From Lutispora saccharofermentans (lineage in GTDB: Bacteria > Bacillota > Clostridia > Lutisporales > Lutisporaceae), in assembly GCF_024363565.1 (NCBI RefSeq), contig NZ_JAJEKE010000004.1, positions 1 to 64,000 on the forward strand: 64,000 nucleotides of DNA, written 5' to 3'. Each line of letters starts with the position of its first letter. Position 1 is the first letter of the stretch. This document shows, in pieces, positions 54,198-63,956 of the stretch. Made by a program: the position numbers and the translations under genes. The notes beneath the pieces are model-generated. The model was not told the origin of the DNA and made no database searches. It saw only the letters and a program-made list of their open reading frames with translations.

Positions 54198-54872
54198 TTA
54201 AAACCCTGCAAACAAATTTTTCATACAGGTTAGGTCCTCTGTTATATAATGAATCGTTGTTTCTGCATCCAGCTCTATCAATGATTTAATGAATTTGCTG
54301 TGAATGCTTAGGATATTGCCTAGAAGTGACTTTTCAATTGCTTTTCTATCTTCATTATTAAGCATGTCAAAGGATTTTTGCAGATAATATACATATCCTC
54401 TTTGGCTCCTATCTCTCAACATCTTAATAAGCGAAAATATGGTTTCATTGTTTGATAAGCGTGCTATATGCAAATGTATATCCATTCCCGCTTTAAAAAC
54501 CACAGATGCGTCTTTTTTATTAAAGTAATCATTCAGATTATTATCCAATTGAACCAGATATTTAATATCATCCTGTTTAATATATTTTATGGCTTGCTGT
54601 ACAGCCAAAGGCTCAATAAGGATTCTTATATCATAGATTTCTTTAATATTTTTTATTGATAAAGGTGCAACCTGCAATCCTTTTTTGGGAATAATTTTTA
54701 ATAAACCTTCTCCGTTTAAAATATTGATTGCTTCTCTTATAGGGGTTCTGCTTAAATCCAATTGCTCTACGATTTCCTTTTCTGACACAAACTGATCAGG
54801 TTCATATTCACAAGACAGAATTTTTTGTTTTATCATTTCATAGGCTTCTTTTGTGCTTGTCTTAATTGCCAT
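54198..54872 (-). CDS. GntR-family regulator with FCD domain, copy 1
   Basis: This 224-residue protein has an N-terminal GntR winged helix (SEKEIVEQLDLSRTPIREAI, then GLLKIIPKKGLQV). A C-terminal all-helical FCD ligand domain follows (IYDIRILIEPLAVQQAI; AGMDIHLHIARLSNNETI), with the His/Asp set that binds metal and small carboxylates. It lies inside the operon, between dctQ and the opine-type dehydrogenase. It is paralogous to the protein at 58100-58762. It probably responds to the imported substrate or a breakdown product. Confidence 0.93.
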   Translation of the reverse strand: MAIKTSTKEAYEMIKQKILSCEYEPDQFVSEKEIVEQLDLSRTPIREAINILNGEGLLKIIPKKGLQVAPLSIKNIKEIYDIRILIEPLAVQQAIKYIKQDDIKYLVQLDNNLNDYFNKKDASVVFKAGMDIHLHIARLSNNETIFSLIKMLRDRSQRGYVYYLQKSFDMLNNEDRKAIEKSLLGNILSIHSKFIKSLIELDAETTIHYITEDLTCMKNLFAGF

Positions 54873-54934
54873 ACCTCAATTCCCCTTATCTAGAATTTGA
54901 TTTTAAAAGTTTGCTCCGCAACAGAAGTCTTTGT

Positions 54935-56017
54935 TTACTTTATATAGTTTAATAAGCTTTCTTTATCCATCCCTTCAATACCTAGCTTATCTAATGTCCG
55001 GCCAGTCGCCCTGAAATCTATTCCAAGAAGTATGGAAGCTAATTCTATTGTTATATTCATCATCGGAGTTTTAACTCCAACCAATTTTGCCAATTCAGCC
55101 ATCGGCACAAGACCCATTGGCACATCCTCTGCTATAAGCCTGGTTTCAATCTTACTGGGAGCACTAACAATCTTATATGCATCCACTTTTCTTACCATCT
55201 CACCTATACTGTCACCTTGAGCTCCATAGTAGAAGTACATGCTTTCTTTGAAGCTTTTGACTTCAATGCCCAGAGCTTTGCATATTTCTATCCTTTCTGC
55301 ATCAAGCTTTTCTACCATTTTCCCTATTGAAGGGGTAATGCTGTCATAGTAAAATTTAAAATTCCCTTTTGTTGCTTCTATCCAACCTGTATTTAAAAGC
55401 ACAGGCAAAGGATGTATCACCGCATTCATATTGCTCATATCAGATACTAAAACGTTTTCCTCTTCTATCAATTGTGGATAAGGCTCTTTAAGCAATTCAA
55501 TAATTTCTTTAGCATCTGATGAAGGAAGAGCTGCAAGAGGAAGCTCCTTTTTTATTCCGCCAATGATCGCTACTCCTGGTGCCTCAGTTCTGCAGGCATA
55601 AAACAAGCTGCTAGTTTCAGCGATCTTAATGTGAGCACTGCAATTTTTTTCTCTTAGGACCCGCTTAAACTCAAGCACACCCCCTGTTGATCCGGGGCAA
55701 AGTACAACAGCTTGTCCGCTTTTTAATATTGGACTCAGCATGTCAGCAATATATTCGTGAGCATAAGCCGGCACCACTACTAATATGATGTCTTTCCCAT
55801 CAACTGCTTCCTCAATATCTGTTGTTATGCAATCTATTTGTGCAATACCATTTAATGAAACGCCTTTTAATTCAATATTTCCTCTTTCTTTTAATGGGTT
55901 AATAATATTTTTAAATCTGTCATATAAACTAACCTCATATCCTTTAAGACTAAGATATGCAGATATACACTGGCCTCCATTGCCGGCACCAAGCACTGCA
56001 TATTTACTTTTATCCAT
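54935..56017 (-). CDS. NAD/NADP octopine (opine) dehydrogenase-family protein
   Basis: This 360-residue protein has an N-terminal Rossmann fold (YAVLGAGNGGQCISAYLSLK). The C-terminal helical domain is that of opine dehydrogenases (NMNAVIHPLPVLLNTGWIEA, where the His-Pro is typical; YYDSITPSIGKMVEKLDAE). The family joins or splits an amino acid and a 2-oxo acid at a secondary amine. In a catabolic operon the splitting direction is likely. The ATG follows GAGGAGG. It is the second gene after serine dehydratase. Confidence 0.9.
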   Translation of the reverse strand: MDKSKYAVLGAGNGGQCISAYLSLKGYEVSLYDRFKNIINPLKERGNIELKGVSLNGIAQIDCITTDIEEAVDGKDIILVVVPAYAHEYIADMLSPILKSGQAVVLCPGSTGGVLEFKRVLREKNCSAHIKIAETSSLFYACRTEAPGVAIIGGIKKELPLAALPSSDAKEIIELLKEPYPQLIEEENVLVSDMSNMNAVIHPLPVLLNTGWIEATKGNFKFYYDSITPSIGKMVEKLDAERIEICKALGIEVKSFKESMYFYYGAQGDSIGEMVRKVDAYKIVSAPSKIETRLIAEDVPMGLVPMAELAKLVGVKTPMMNITIELASILLGIDFRATGRTLDKLGIEGMDKESLLNYIK

Positions 56018-56047
56018 TGTTAATCCTCCTCAAAATAATTTTTAAGA

Positions 56048-57616
56048 TCATTTTGTACCGAATGTTTCCTGCTCGATTTTTCTGGCTGTTGGTGTATTTG
56101 AAATTCCTGCGCCCAAAGTATCCTTTAATCTTTCATCCATCAGCTCTCCTACTTCATTTAAGGCTCCTATCATTTCATCTGCAGGTATTACACTATCTAC
56201 TCCTGCCAAGGCCATTTCCGCAGATAATATTGCATTGACTGCCGATATGGCATTTCTCTGTATGCAAGGTATTTCTACCATTCCAGCCACCGGGTCACAA
56301 ACCATTCCTAATACATTCCCTAAACTCAGAGATACCGAGCTCAGTATCTGATCATAGTCTCCTCCAAAGAGTTCTGTTATAATTGCTGCTGCCATGGCAG
56401 ATGCGGCCCCGCACTCTCCCTGACATCCACATACGGAGCCGGAAATGCTTGCATTCTCTGCTATAATAATTCCAATGCCTGCCCCTGTGAATAAAGCTTT
56501 AATTACATCCTCATCCTTTAAATTGTTCTCTTCAGCGACTGTAAATACTGCAGCAGGGACAGTGCCGGCAGATCCTGCCGTAGGGCATGCAACAACCTTT
56601 CCCATCGACCCATTTACCTCCATTACAGCCAATGCATTTCTTATTACTTTAGATAAACTTATACCGCATATACTCTTGTTTCTTTTTATATAATTGTCCA
56701 TTTTGGCTGCATTGCCCCTAAAAATATTGCCAAGAAGTTCATTTTCTTTTTCAAGCCCTTTTTCTATTGATTGTTTCATTGCCGAATATGCTTCTTTCAT
56801 TTCTTGTAAAACCTGATTTTCGCTTCTCATTGATCTGGCAGCTTCAAATTTGACTACGGTTTCACTTATTGAGCAATTATTCTTTTCAGACTCTTCTACC
56901 AGCTCACGGCAAGAGTTATAGAACCTTTTGCCTTTTAAGCCTTTTGACACTACTGCTTTAATAAAGTGAATTTCTTTAATATATTTTTGATTTCTTATCA
57001 GCTTTAATGATTCCGAATCAATAGCTTTTCCATTCTCTAATTTAAAAGAACACATATTTTTAAAAGGCTCATATATAACAAGCGCCATATCTTGGCCTAA
57101 TAATATCTTTATGTCATCCTCAAACTGCTTTTTATTGCATTCTTCGGTCAATCCTACCAAGCAATCCTGTTTGCCATCTATATCCACCTTATATCCGTTT
57201 ATTTCTTCTATATGTATATTTCCCCCACCTATCGTGGCTGATTTGACAACATGCTTGTTACCGCTATGGTCAACCATTTCTATCAAAATGCTGCTGGGAT
57301 GAGCTCCTTCTAAGCGGATCTTGTCAAACCTTACTCTGATACCTTTTTGCTGAGCCATATTAATTGAATCTTTTATTCTTTCATCATCTGCCCTTATCCC
57401 CATGACTCCTGCGACAACTGCTACATCTGTTTTATGAAAAGAGTAAGTACGTGCAAGAGAACCATGAAAAAATACAGCTAACTCCGTTGGCTCATGATTG
57501 CATAATTGGCCTGCCAGTAATCCAATCCGCACGGCGCCGGCAGTATGCGAGCTTGATGGGCCTATCATTATCGGCCCTACTATGTCAAACACATCAAAAG
57601 CATTTGAACCCCTCAT
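56048..57616 (-). CDS. Single-chain L-serine dehydratase (Fe-S type)
   Basis: This 522-residue protein is a fusion of the beta (N-terminal) and alpha (C-terminal) chains of the Fe-S L-serine dehydratase. N-terminal part: GPIMIGPSSSHTAGAVRIGLL. C-terminal part: VACPTAGSAGTVPAA, GSVCGCQGECGAASAMAAA and MVCDPVAGMVEIPCIQRNA, whose cysteines hold the 4Fe-4S cluster. It makes pyruvate and ammonia from L-serine. I chose the ATG at 57616 with AAGGTG upstream. A GTG at 57625 is possible. As first operon gene it is consistent with serine, or a serine-like compound, being a key intermediate. Confidence 0.92.
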   Translation of the reverse strand: MRGSNAFDVFDIVGPIMIGPSSSHTAGAVRIGLLAGQLCNHEPTELAVFFHGSLARTYSFHKTDVAVVAGVMGIRADDERIKDSINMAQQKGIRVRFDKIRLEGAHPSSILIEMVDHSGNKHVVKSATIGGGNIHIEEINGYKVDIDGKQDCLVGLTEECNKKQFEDDIKILLGQDMALVIYEPFKNMCSFKLENGKAIDSESLKLIRNQKYIKEIHFIKAVVSKGLKGKRFYNSCRELVEESEKNNCSISETVVKFEAARSMRSENQVLQEMKEAYSAMKQSIEKGLEKENELLGNIFRGNAAKMDNYIKRNKSICGISLSKVIRNALAVMEVNGSMGKVVACPTAGSAGTVPAAVFTVAEENNLKDEDVIKALFTGAGIGIIIAENASISGSVCGCQGECGAASAMAAAIITELFGGDYDQILSSVSLSLGNVLGMVCDPVAGMVEIPCIQRNAISAVNAILSAEMALAGVDSVIPADEMIGALNEVGELMDERLKDTLGAGISNTPTARKIEQETFGTK

Positions 57617-57805
57617 AATTTTCACCTTACCTATACATATTTCTTGGTGTTTCGTAACTTATGTTTTTCACTAATAATTAATTACATGGTATATTATCAT
57701 CTCCTATAATCACGCTATCCTAGATTCTAAGCATTATGCCGTTATTTGACATTCTAATGCACTTCTTATGATTATGTCTTGCAGACATGAACAAGTTCTT
57801 AAATT

Positions 57806-57926
57806 CGTATACTTTAAGTATTCTTTATATATACCTCAAGTATACATAGCAATCGTAAAAAAATTATTAATACTATATAGTATTAATTAAGAATTCTTTA
57901 TCTTCGTATACTTCATGTATACATAG
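57806..57926. promoter_or_regulatory. Operator-like repeats upstream of the catabolic operon
   Basis: Two similar imperfect palindromes, ATATACCTCAAGTATAC (57829-57845) and GTATACTTCATGTATAC (57906-57922), each continue with ATAG. A half site GTATAC is at 57807-57812. A perfect 22-base palindrome (ATTAATACTAT and its mirror) lies between them at 57866-57887. FCD/GntR regulators bind GTATAC-like dyads, so these are candidate sites for the two paralogous regulators. They lie within a 483-bp gap (57617-58099), with no other recognisable content apart from the terminator at 58006-58081. Confidence 0.55.
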
Positions 57927-58005
57927 ATTTAAATATATGTTCTACATAAGATTCAATATTCCTTCTTTATTTTTCAAAAATTTAAAAAATTCTAAAGCGT
58001 CAAAT

Positions 58006-58081
58006 ATAAATGCAAACTTAAAGCACCAACCGGCATGCATTTATTTTACCTGCCTGTTTGGTGCTTTAAGTTTGCATTTAT
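58006..58081 (-). terminator. Long hairpin after GntR copy 2
   Basis: Perfect 24-base arms (58006-58029 and 58058-58081), containing GCAAACTTAAAGCACCAA and its complement, flank a 28-base centre that can extend pairing. The hairpin directly follows the GntR stop codon and lies ahead of the operon promoter region. The arms are unusually long for a terminator, so it may be a remnant of a small palindromic element. Confidence 0.6.
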
Positions 58082-58099
58082 TTCATATTTATTTATATA

Positions 58100-58762
58100 T
58101 TAATAATCGCTTATAAATTGAATAAAAATATTTAAATCCTCTACGACATGTTTAATGGCCCTTTGTTCATCGCCTTCTTTTAAAGCTTCTACTATCTTAC
58201 TATGATTATTAATTGTTTTTTCTTCAACTATCTTTCTTTCATCATCCGTGCATCTATCCATATATTGCTTTAAATAGTATACATAACCTCTATAGCTTTC
58301 TTCCCTCAGCCACTTAAGTATGCTGACGAGGACTTCGTTGCCGGATAAATCGGCAATATATAAATGAATGTCCATTCCGTATTTAAAAATATCCGTAACA
58401 TCACTTCTGTCAAAGCCGGTTCTCAAAGTTTTATCAAGATTGGTCAAATATTCAATATGACTTGGCTTTATATTCCTAATAGCCTGACTTACCGATACCG
58501 GCTCTAATATTTTTCTGATTTCATAAATTTGCTTCATTTTTTTGACTGACAATGATGTTATCTGTATCCCTTTTTTGGGTATTATGTGCAGCAAGCCCTC
58601 GCCGTTTAAAATGTTTAATGCTTCTCTTACGGGAGTCCTGCTTACTCCAAGCTCATCGACAATTTCTTTTTCAAATATTAATTGTCCAGGCTTATATTCA
58701 CAGGTCAATATTCGACTTTTTAAAATATTGTAAACTTCATCAATGGTAGATCTCTTTGACAC
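58100..58762 (-). CDS. GntR-family regulator with FCD domain, copy 2
   Basis: This 220-residue paralogue of 54198-54872 shares SEKEIV-like and SRTPVREALNILNGEGLL stretches and HIIPKKGIQITSLSVKKM. The FCD domain is present (YGMDIHLYIADLSGNEVL). The GTG start at 58762 follows GGGG. It stands upstream of the operon as a separate gene, ending in the long hairpin. The two paralogues could form a nested control of the catabolic genes. Confidence 0.92.
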   Translation of the reverse strand: MSKRSTIDEVYNILKSRILTCEYKPGQLIFEKEIVDELGVSRTPVREALNILNGEGLLHIIPKKGIQITSLSVKKMKQIYEIRKILEPVSVSQAIRNIKPSHIEYLTNLDKTLRTGFDRSDVTDIFKYGMDIHLYIADLSGNEVLVSILKWLREESYRGYVYYLKQYMDRCTDDERKIVEEKTINNHSKIVEALKEGDEQRAIKHVVEDLNIFIQFISDY

Positions 58763-58898
58763 TATCTATAACCCCTTTTATTTAATACTATTTTTATCAT
58801 AAGTAGCTATTACATAATAATTATATCATAATGCCAATGATTAGTAACAATTTTTTACAAGAAAATATTGACAAGCTTTTTAAATATCCGAATATATT

Positions 58899-60107
58899 TT
58901 ATTCATATCTTAGTGCTTCTATGGGATCAAGTTTTGCTGCTTTTTTCGCCGGATATATTCCAAAGAATATTCCCACTGCTGAGGAAAATCCGAAGGCAGC
59001 AAGTATCACCGACGGTGAAACACCTATAGCTACATTTATAAGCTTGCCGGCACCTATTCCGGCAGCGATGCCGAGGCTCATTCCCAGGGTGCCTCCGATC
59101 AGGCATAATATGAGGGACTCGGTGAGAAACTGAAGCATGATATCTTTATTTTTAGCGCCTAAGGCTTTCCTTATCCCTATCTCCCTGGTCCTTTCCGTTA
59201 CCGATACAAGCATGATGTTCATAACCCCTATGCCTCCTACCAGCAGAGATATTCCTGCTATAGCCCCTATTACACCGGTAAATATATTCATTACATTGTT
59301 CACCATGTCAATCTCCTTGAAGCCCTCTTCTGCCATATATTTATCTTTATTGCGATGGATCTGCTCCAGGAGTCTTATGATTTTTGCAGATATTTCCTTG
59401 GATTTTGACATATCTGTCACCATTGCCGCCAGCATTGTTATATCCGTGTTTGTGAATATCTTATCGGCAATAGTGACCGGTAAGTATCCTATGCCCGGAT
59501 AGTTGTCGCCGAACATGGTAGCCAGATTGCCTGCAGGATTCTTGCACACTCCTATTATCACAGGGCTTATATCCTTGTCCATGTTTGTTATCCTCAGCTT
59601 TTCTCCGACGGCATCCAGCTTTCCAAAGAATTTTATGGCGGTAAGGTCATCGATGACTATTACGCTTCTATTGGTCTCTACATCCCTCTCGTTAATAAAG
59701 CGGCCTTCCAGCATTTCCAGGTTTGCGAGCTTGATATAGCTTTCGTCTACTGCTCCCAGGCCGGCTTCCTTTTTTATCTTATCTGTTCTGAAGTATCCAA
59801 AGCCTTCTATGCCCACTATGACATCGGTTACTTCAGGTATCTTTTCCTCTAAGGCCTTTTTGTCTTTCAGGGTAAAGTAGTCTCTGCTTTCAACATCGTT
59901 GTCTTTAGGCTTTATCTTTATGTTTATCATATTCATACCGATTTTCTCGAATTGCCCGGTTATGGCCTTTTTCCCTCCTTCGCCCAGGGAAACAATCGTG
60001 ATTACAGAGGATATGCCTATTATTATACCGAGCATGGTCAGGAAGGATCTCATCTTATTGGCCTTGACGCTATATAGAGCTGATTTGAAGCTTTCCATAA
60101 AATTCAT
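58899..60107 (-). CDS. MacB/FtsX-type ABC transporter permease
   Basis: This permease of about 402 residues has one N-terminal membrane segment (KMRSFLTMLGIIIGISSVIT) and a large periplasm-facing domain (MacB_PCD, RDYFTLKDKKALEEKI). Three C-terminal segments follow (IAGISLLVGGIGVMNIMLVS; ILCLIGGTLGMSLGIA; SPSVILAAFGFSSAVGIFFG). Family residues RTREIGIRKALGAKN lie in the coupling loop. The ATG at 60107 follows AAAGGAGT. No MacB ATPase or adaptor gene lies beside it in this window. The partner is presumably elsewhere, or upstream genes were lost. Substrate is unknown. Confidence 0.9.
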   Translation of the reverse strand: MNFMESFKSALYSVKANKMRSFLTMLGIIIGISSVITIVSLGEGGKKAITGQFEKIGMNMINIKIKPKDNDVESRDYFTLKDKKALEEKIPEVTDVIVGIEGFGYFRTDKIKKEAGLGAVDESYIKLANLEMLEGRFINERDVETNRSVIVIDDLTAIKFFGKLDAVGEKLRITNMDKDISPVIIGVCKNPAGNLATMFGDNYPGIGYLPVTIADKIFTNTDITMLAAMVTDMSKSKEISAKIIRLLEQIHRNKDKYMAEEGFKEIDMVNNVMNIFTGVIGAIAGISLLVGGIGVMNIMLVSVTERTREIGIRKALGAKNKDIMLQFLTESLILCLIGGTLGMSLGIAAGIGAGKLINVAIGVSPSVILAAFGFSSAVGIFFGIYPAKKAAKLDPIEALRYE

Positions 60108-60183
60108 ATTACTGCACTCCTTTATGCTATATATAAAATGCGACAATGTCGCATTATCCTCATATTATTATACTCTATATAGT

Positions 60184-60807
60184 TTATAAAGTCTGATCCT
60201 TCTTCTTTTTTACCACCTTCAGCCGGAAAAATTCTTCTCTTTCCTTTTCTTCCAGCACCTCGGATATCACCTTTACTATTTCCTTGTATTTAGGTATCTG
60301 GATGTTCTGAAGGGCATTGGCCCTTTTGGTAGTTCGCTTTACTTCCATAGCCAGCTTATATACGGAGTCCTCCACCTCAGAAAGCTCATATATGAGGTAT
60401 TTCAACTCCTGGAACTTCTTTAATGCCACATCCAGGGCGGAGTTGGTGTGATAAAAGCTGTAGAAATGATTCAAGCTTTTTCTTTCAAATTTTACTTCCG
60501 GTATTTCAACGCCCATTATGCTCCTGGTTATGATATCAAAGCCTGCTGTCTCAGGTATGGATTGGGCGATTTCCCCTATGCTGCTTATACCCATGGTTAT
60601 ATTGGCAACCTGCAATGCTTCGTAGGCTTCCTTAAATATCTCGCCCATCTTTTGCTGAATCTCCTCAGCCCTGTCTATGAAGCCCATCATGTTCATAACC
60701 AGAACATTTCTCTTTTTATCCAGCAGCTCGAACCCCTTTAAAGATAATTCAAGGGAGTATTGGGCTGCCATCAGGTTACTCTTGGTAAAAGCAATATTAC
60801 TTTCCAT
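60184..60807 (-). CDS. atpD: V/A-type ATPase subunit D
   Basis: This 207-residue coiled-coil subunit forms the central rotor stalk ([21 protein letters not shown]-terminal helix, then C-terminal helix [20 protein letters not shown]). It links catalytic rotation in A3B3 to the membrane ring. It overlaps atpB by 11 nt with GGAGG inside the upstream gene. It is the last ATPase gene here, matching the A-B-D order of bacterial V/A-ATPases. Confidence 0.94.
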   Translation of the reverse strand: MESNIAFTKSNLMAAQYSLELSLKGFELLDKKRNVLVMNMMGFIDRAEEIQQKMGEIFKEAYEALQVANITMGISSIGEIAQSIPETAGFDIITRSIMGVEIPEVKFERKSLNHFYSFYHTNSALDVALKKFQELKYLIYELSEVEDSVYKLAMEVKRTTKRANALQNIQIPKYKEIVKVISEVLEEKEREEFFRLKVVKKKKDQTL

Positions 60808-62179
60808 CCTTGGCCTCCATATATTTATCTATATACTCAGGCTTTACTCTGTTGAGCTCAGATTTGGGAAGTATCTTCAAAAGCTCCCACATGAGATCCA
60901 GAGTTCTTTCAAGATTTCTGTTTTCGTCATAGCCTTGTTTTACAAATTGCCTTTCAAACTGTTTGCCGAATTCCAGATATTTTTTGTCCGTATCTGAGAG
61001 CTCTTCTTCTCCTATTACCTGAGCCAGAGACCTTATATCCTGCACTCTGGAATAGGCCGAAAATACCTGGTTCGCCACGTCAGGGTGGTCCTCTCTGGTG
61101 TAGCCTTCGCCTATGCCGTCCTTCATAAGCCTAGATAAACTGGGAAGTACGTTTACAGGAGGATAGATATCTCTCTGGTACAAGTCTCTTGATAGTATTA
61201 TCTGCCCTTCTGTGATATAGCCTGTCAGATCCGGTACAGGATGGGTTATATCATCATTGGGCATGGTAAGGATGGGTATCTGTGTTATGCTGCCTTTTTT
61301 GCCCTTCATCATGCCTGCCCGTTCATAAAGTGTAGCCAGATCCGAATAAAGATAGCCGGGATAACCCTTTCTGGAAGGGACCTCCTCCCTCGATGCGGAT
61401 ATTTCCCTCAAAGCTTCGCAGTAGCTCGTGATATTGGTCATTATGACCAAAACATGCATATTTTCTTCAAATGCCAGGTACTCTGCCGCGGTCAAAGCGC
61501 ATCTGGGCGTAGTGATCCTTTCTATTATAGGGTCGTCTGCCAGGTTTGCATACATGACCACTTTTTTAAGAACCCCCGACTGCTGAAAGCTTTTTCTGAA
61601 AAATTCCGCTTCCCCATGCTTGATGCCCATAGCGGCAAATACTACTGCAAAATTATCCTCCTGGCTTTCAGTTATCTTTGCCTGCCTTACGATCTGTGCC
61701 GCCAGTTCGTTGTGGGGCAAGCCATCCCCTGAAAATATAGGCAGCTTCTGGCCTCTTATCAGAGTTGTCAGTCCGTCTATCGTCGATATCCCGGTTTGAA
61801 TAAAGTTTCTGGGATAGAATCGGGCAACGGGATTCATGGGGCGTCCGTGTATATCATATTTCTTCCCCAAGTACAGGGGGGCACCGTCCGTGGGCTCTCC
61901 GATCCCATTGAATACTCTCCCCAATACCTCTTTGGACAGGGATATCTCAAGGGGCTTGCCTGCAAAGGATACCCTGGCATTGTTCAATGATACGCCCGTG
62001 GTTCCTTCAAATACCTGGATTATTACTTTATCTCTGTTTATTTGAACCACTTTGCCCTTCTTAGGGCTTTGTCCTTCTACTTCTATTTCCACCATTTCAT
62101 CATATGCCGCATCCTTAACCCCTTCTAAAATTATGAGAGGGCCTTCCACTTTGCTTATCTTAAGATATTTCATTTTCAT
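60797..62179 (-). CDS. atpB: V/A-type ATPase subunit B
   Basis: This 460-residue non-catalytic nucleotide-binding subunit has the changed P-loop region seen in B subunits ([20 protein letters not shown]). Other family stretches are [17 protein letters not shown] and [20 protein letters not shown]. With A it forms the hexameric head. The ATG at 62179 follows GGGAGGG. A start at 62200 is in frame but less well placed. It overlaps atpA by 20 nt. Confidence 0.96.
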   Translation of the reverse strand: MKMKYLKISKVEGPLIILEGVKDAAYDEMVEIEVEGQSPKKGKVVQINRDKVIIQVFEGTTGVSLNNARVSFAGKPLEISLSKEVLGRVFNGIGEPTDGAPLYLGKKYDIHGRPMNPVARFYPRNFIQTGISTIDGLTTLIRGQKLPIFSGDGLPHNELAAQIVRQAKITESQEDNFAVVFAAMGIKHGEAEFFRKSFQQSGVLKKVVMYANLADDPIIERITTPRCALTAAEYLAFEENMHVLVIMTNITSYCEALREISASREEVPSRKGYPGYLYSDLATLYERAGMMKGKKGSITQIPILTMPNDDITHPVPDLTGYITEGQIILSRDLYQRDIYPPVNVLPSLSRLMKDGIGEGYTREDHPDVANQVFSAYSRVQDIRSLAQVIGEEELSDTDKKYLEFGKQFERQFVKQGYDENRNLERTLDLMWELLKILPKSELNRVKPEYIDKYMEAKDGK

Positions 62180-63956
62180 GTTTTTTCCCTCCCTTGTCAT
62201 ACTGGGAAATCAGCGGATTGAAATAGGAGTCTATCTGCTTCATATAATTATCAAATACTTTCTCATCACCTTCAGGAGTATTGTATTTCATGGATACTAT
62301 ATCATAAAAAAGCTTTTCGTCTTTGACCTTGCTTATAGGGATGCCTGCTTTCACTGCTGCCAGAGCTTTTTCATAGAGGCGGTCTATGACCTTAAGCATA
62401 TCGTATTGCTTTTTCAAGGATACATTGGCATCTTCCTTGTGATATGCATTTTGCTGCAGATATCCTGTCTTGATGACCTTGGAGATTTCCAGTATCAGCC
62501 TCTGGTCATCGGGAAGTATGTCTTCCCCTACCAGCTTTACTATTTCCATCAGCTTATGCTCCTCCCTGAGCAAGCCCAGCATCTTCGCCCTGAGCTCCAG
62601 CATTTCATCAGATACATTATCCCTGTACCAATCCCGGAGGTCTGCAATATAACCTGTGTAGGAATTTATCCAGTTAATGGCAGGATAATGCCTTGAATAA
62701 GCCAATGCTTTATCCAAAGCCAAAAAGGTCCCTACCACTCTCTTGGTGTTTTGAGTGACCGGCTCGGAAAAGTCTCCCCCTGCAGGCGATACTGCTCCTA
62801 TTATGGTTATGGAGCCCTCCTGCCCGGATAAGGCTTTCACATCTCCGGCCCTTTCATAAAACTGGGCAAGCCTGGATGGAAGGTATGCCGGGTAGCCTTC
62901 CTCTGCAGGCATTTCCTCGAGCCTTCCCGATATTTCTCTCAGGGCCTCCGCCCACCTGGAGGTAGAATCCGCCATGATGGCTATATTATAGCCCATGTCC
63001 CTGTAATATTCTGCAATGGTTATGCCCGTATATATGGAAGCCTCTCGGGCCGCCACAGGCATGTTGGAGGTATTGGCTATAAGCACCGTCCTGTTCATCA
63101 AGGGCTCGCCGCTGCGGGGGTCGCTGAGCTTGGGGAAGTCCTCCAAAACCTCTGTCATCTCATTTCCTCTTTCACCGCAGCCGATGTATACGATGATATC
63201 CGCATCGCTCCATTTTGCCAGCTGATGCTGAGTTATGGTCTTCCCTGTGCCGAAGCCGCCCGGTATGGCTGCCGTACCGCCCTTGGCAAGAGGGAAAAAT
63301 GTATCGATGACCCTCTGCCCCGTCACCAGCAGCTTCTCTATGGGATTCCTTTTGAATACCGGCCTTGGCTCTCTTACCGGCCATTCCTGGTACATTTTCA
63401 CTTCATGCTTATTGGCGCCGTCGTCCAGCACCAAAAGCACATGCTCCAGATTATATTCGCCGTCCTTTTCAACAAAGGCTGCTGTTCCCTCCATATTCGG
63501 AGGCACCATAAGCTTATGGGTCACAGTAGTGCTTTCCTGCACCTCTCCAAATATAGCTCCCGGCTTCAACTTGTCTCCGGCAGCCACGGCCATTTTTACC
63601 TTCCATATCTTATCCAGGCTGATGGAGGACAATCCCAAGCCTTCGGGGATGTAGCTCGTTCCTTTGTCATAGATGTCCAGCAGAGGCCTTTCTATGCCGT
63701 CAAAAATATTGCCGATTATACCCGGTCCCAGCTTTACCGAGAGAGGCTTCCCTGTAGGATATACAGCTTCTCCTGCCTTCAATCCGGCGGTCTCCTCATA
63801 AACCTGTATAGTGGCATTTCCGCTGTCTATGGATATGATCTCCCCTATAAGCTTTTTCTCTCCTACCAGGACCATTTCTCTCATCTTGAAGCTTTCCATA
63901 TTCTCTGCCTTGACCACGGGTCCGTTGACTAATGTGATATTCCCCATGCTGCTCAT
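62160..63956 (-). CDS. atpA: V/A-type ATPase subunit A (catalytic)
   Basis: This 598-residue catalytic subunit has Walker [18 protein letters not shown]. The A-subunit non-homologous region follows the first barrel ([20 protein letters not shown]). The catalytic Glu is in [17 protein letters not shown]. It hydrolyses or makes ATP coupled to proton or sodium movement. The ATG (63954-63956) overlaps the stop of the upstream gene (ATGA) and has GAGGTG eight bases ahead. Length is normal. Confidence 0.97.
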   Translation of the reverse strand: MSSMGNITLVNGPVVKAENMESFKMREMVLVGEKKLIGEIISIDSGNATIQVYEETAGLKAGEAVYPTGKPLSVKLGPGIIGNIFDGIERPLLDIYDKGTSYIPEGLGLSSISLDKIWKVKMAVAAGDKLKPGAIFGEVQESTTVTHKLMVPPNMEGTAAFVEKDGEYNLEHVLLVLDDGANKHEVKMYQEWPVREPRPVFKRNPIEKLLVTGQRVIDTFFPLAKGGTAAIPGGFGTGKTITQHQLAKWSDADIIVYIGCGERGNEMTEVLEDFPKLSDPRSGEPLMNRTVLIANTSNMPVAAREASIYTGITIAEYYRDMGYNIAIMADSTSRWAEALREISGRLEEMPAEEGYPAYLPSRLAQFYERAGDVKALSGQEGSITIIGAVSPAGGDFSEPVTQNTKRVVGTFLALDKALAYSRHYPAINWINSYTGYIADLRDWYRDNVSDEMLELRAKMLGLLREEHKLMEIVKLVGEDILPDDQRLILEISKVIKTGYLQQNAYHKEDANVSLKKQYDMLKVIDRLYEKALAAVKAGIPISKVKDEKLFYDIVSMKYNTPEGDEKVFDNYMKQIDSYFNPLISQYDKGGKKHENEIS

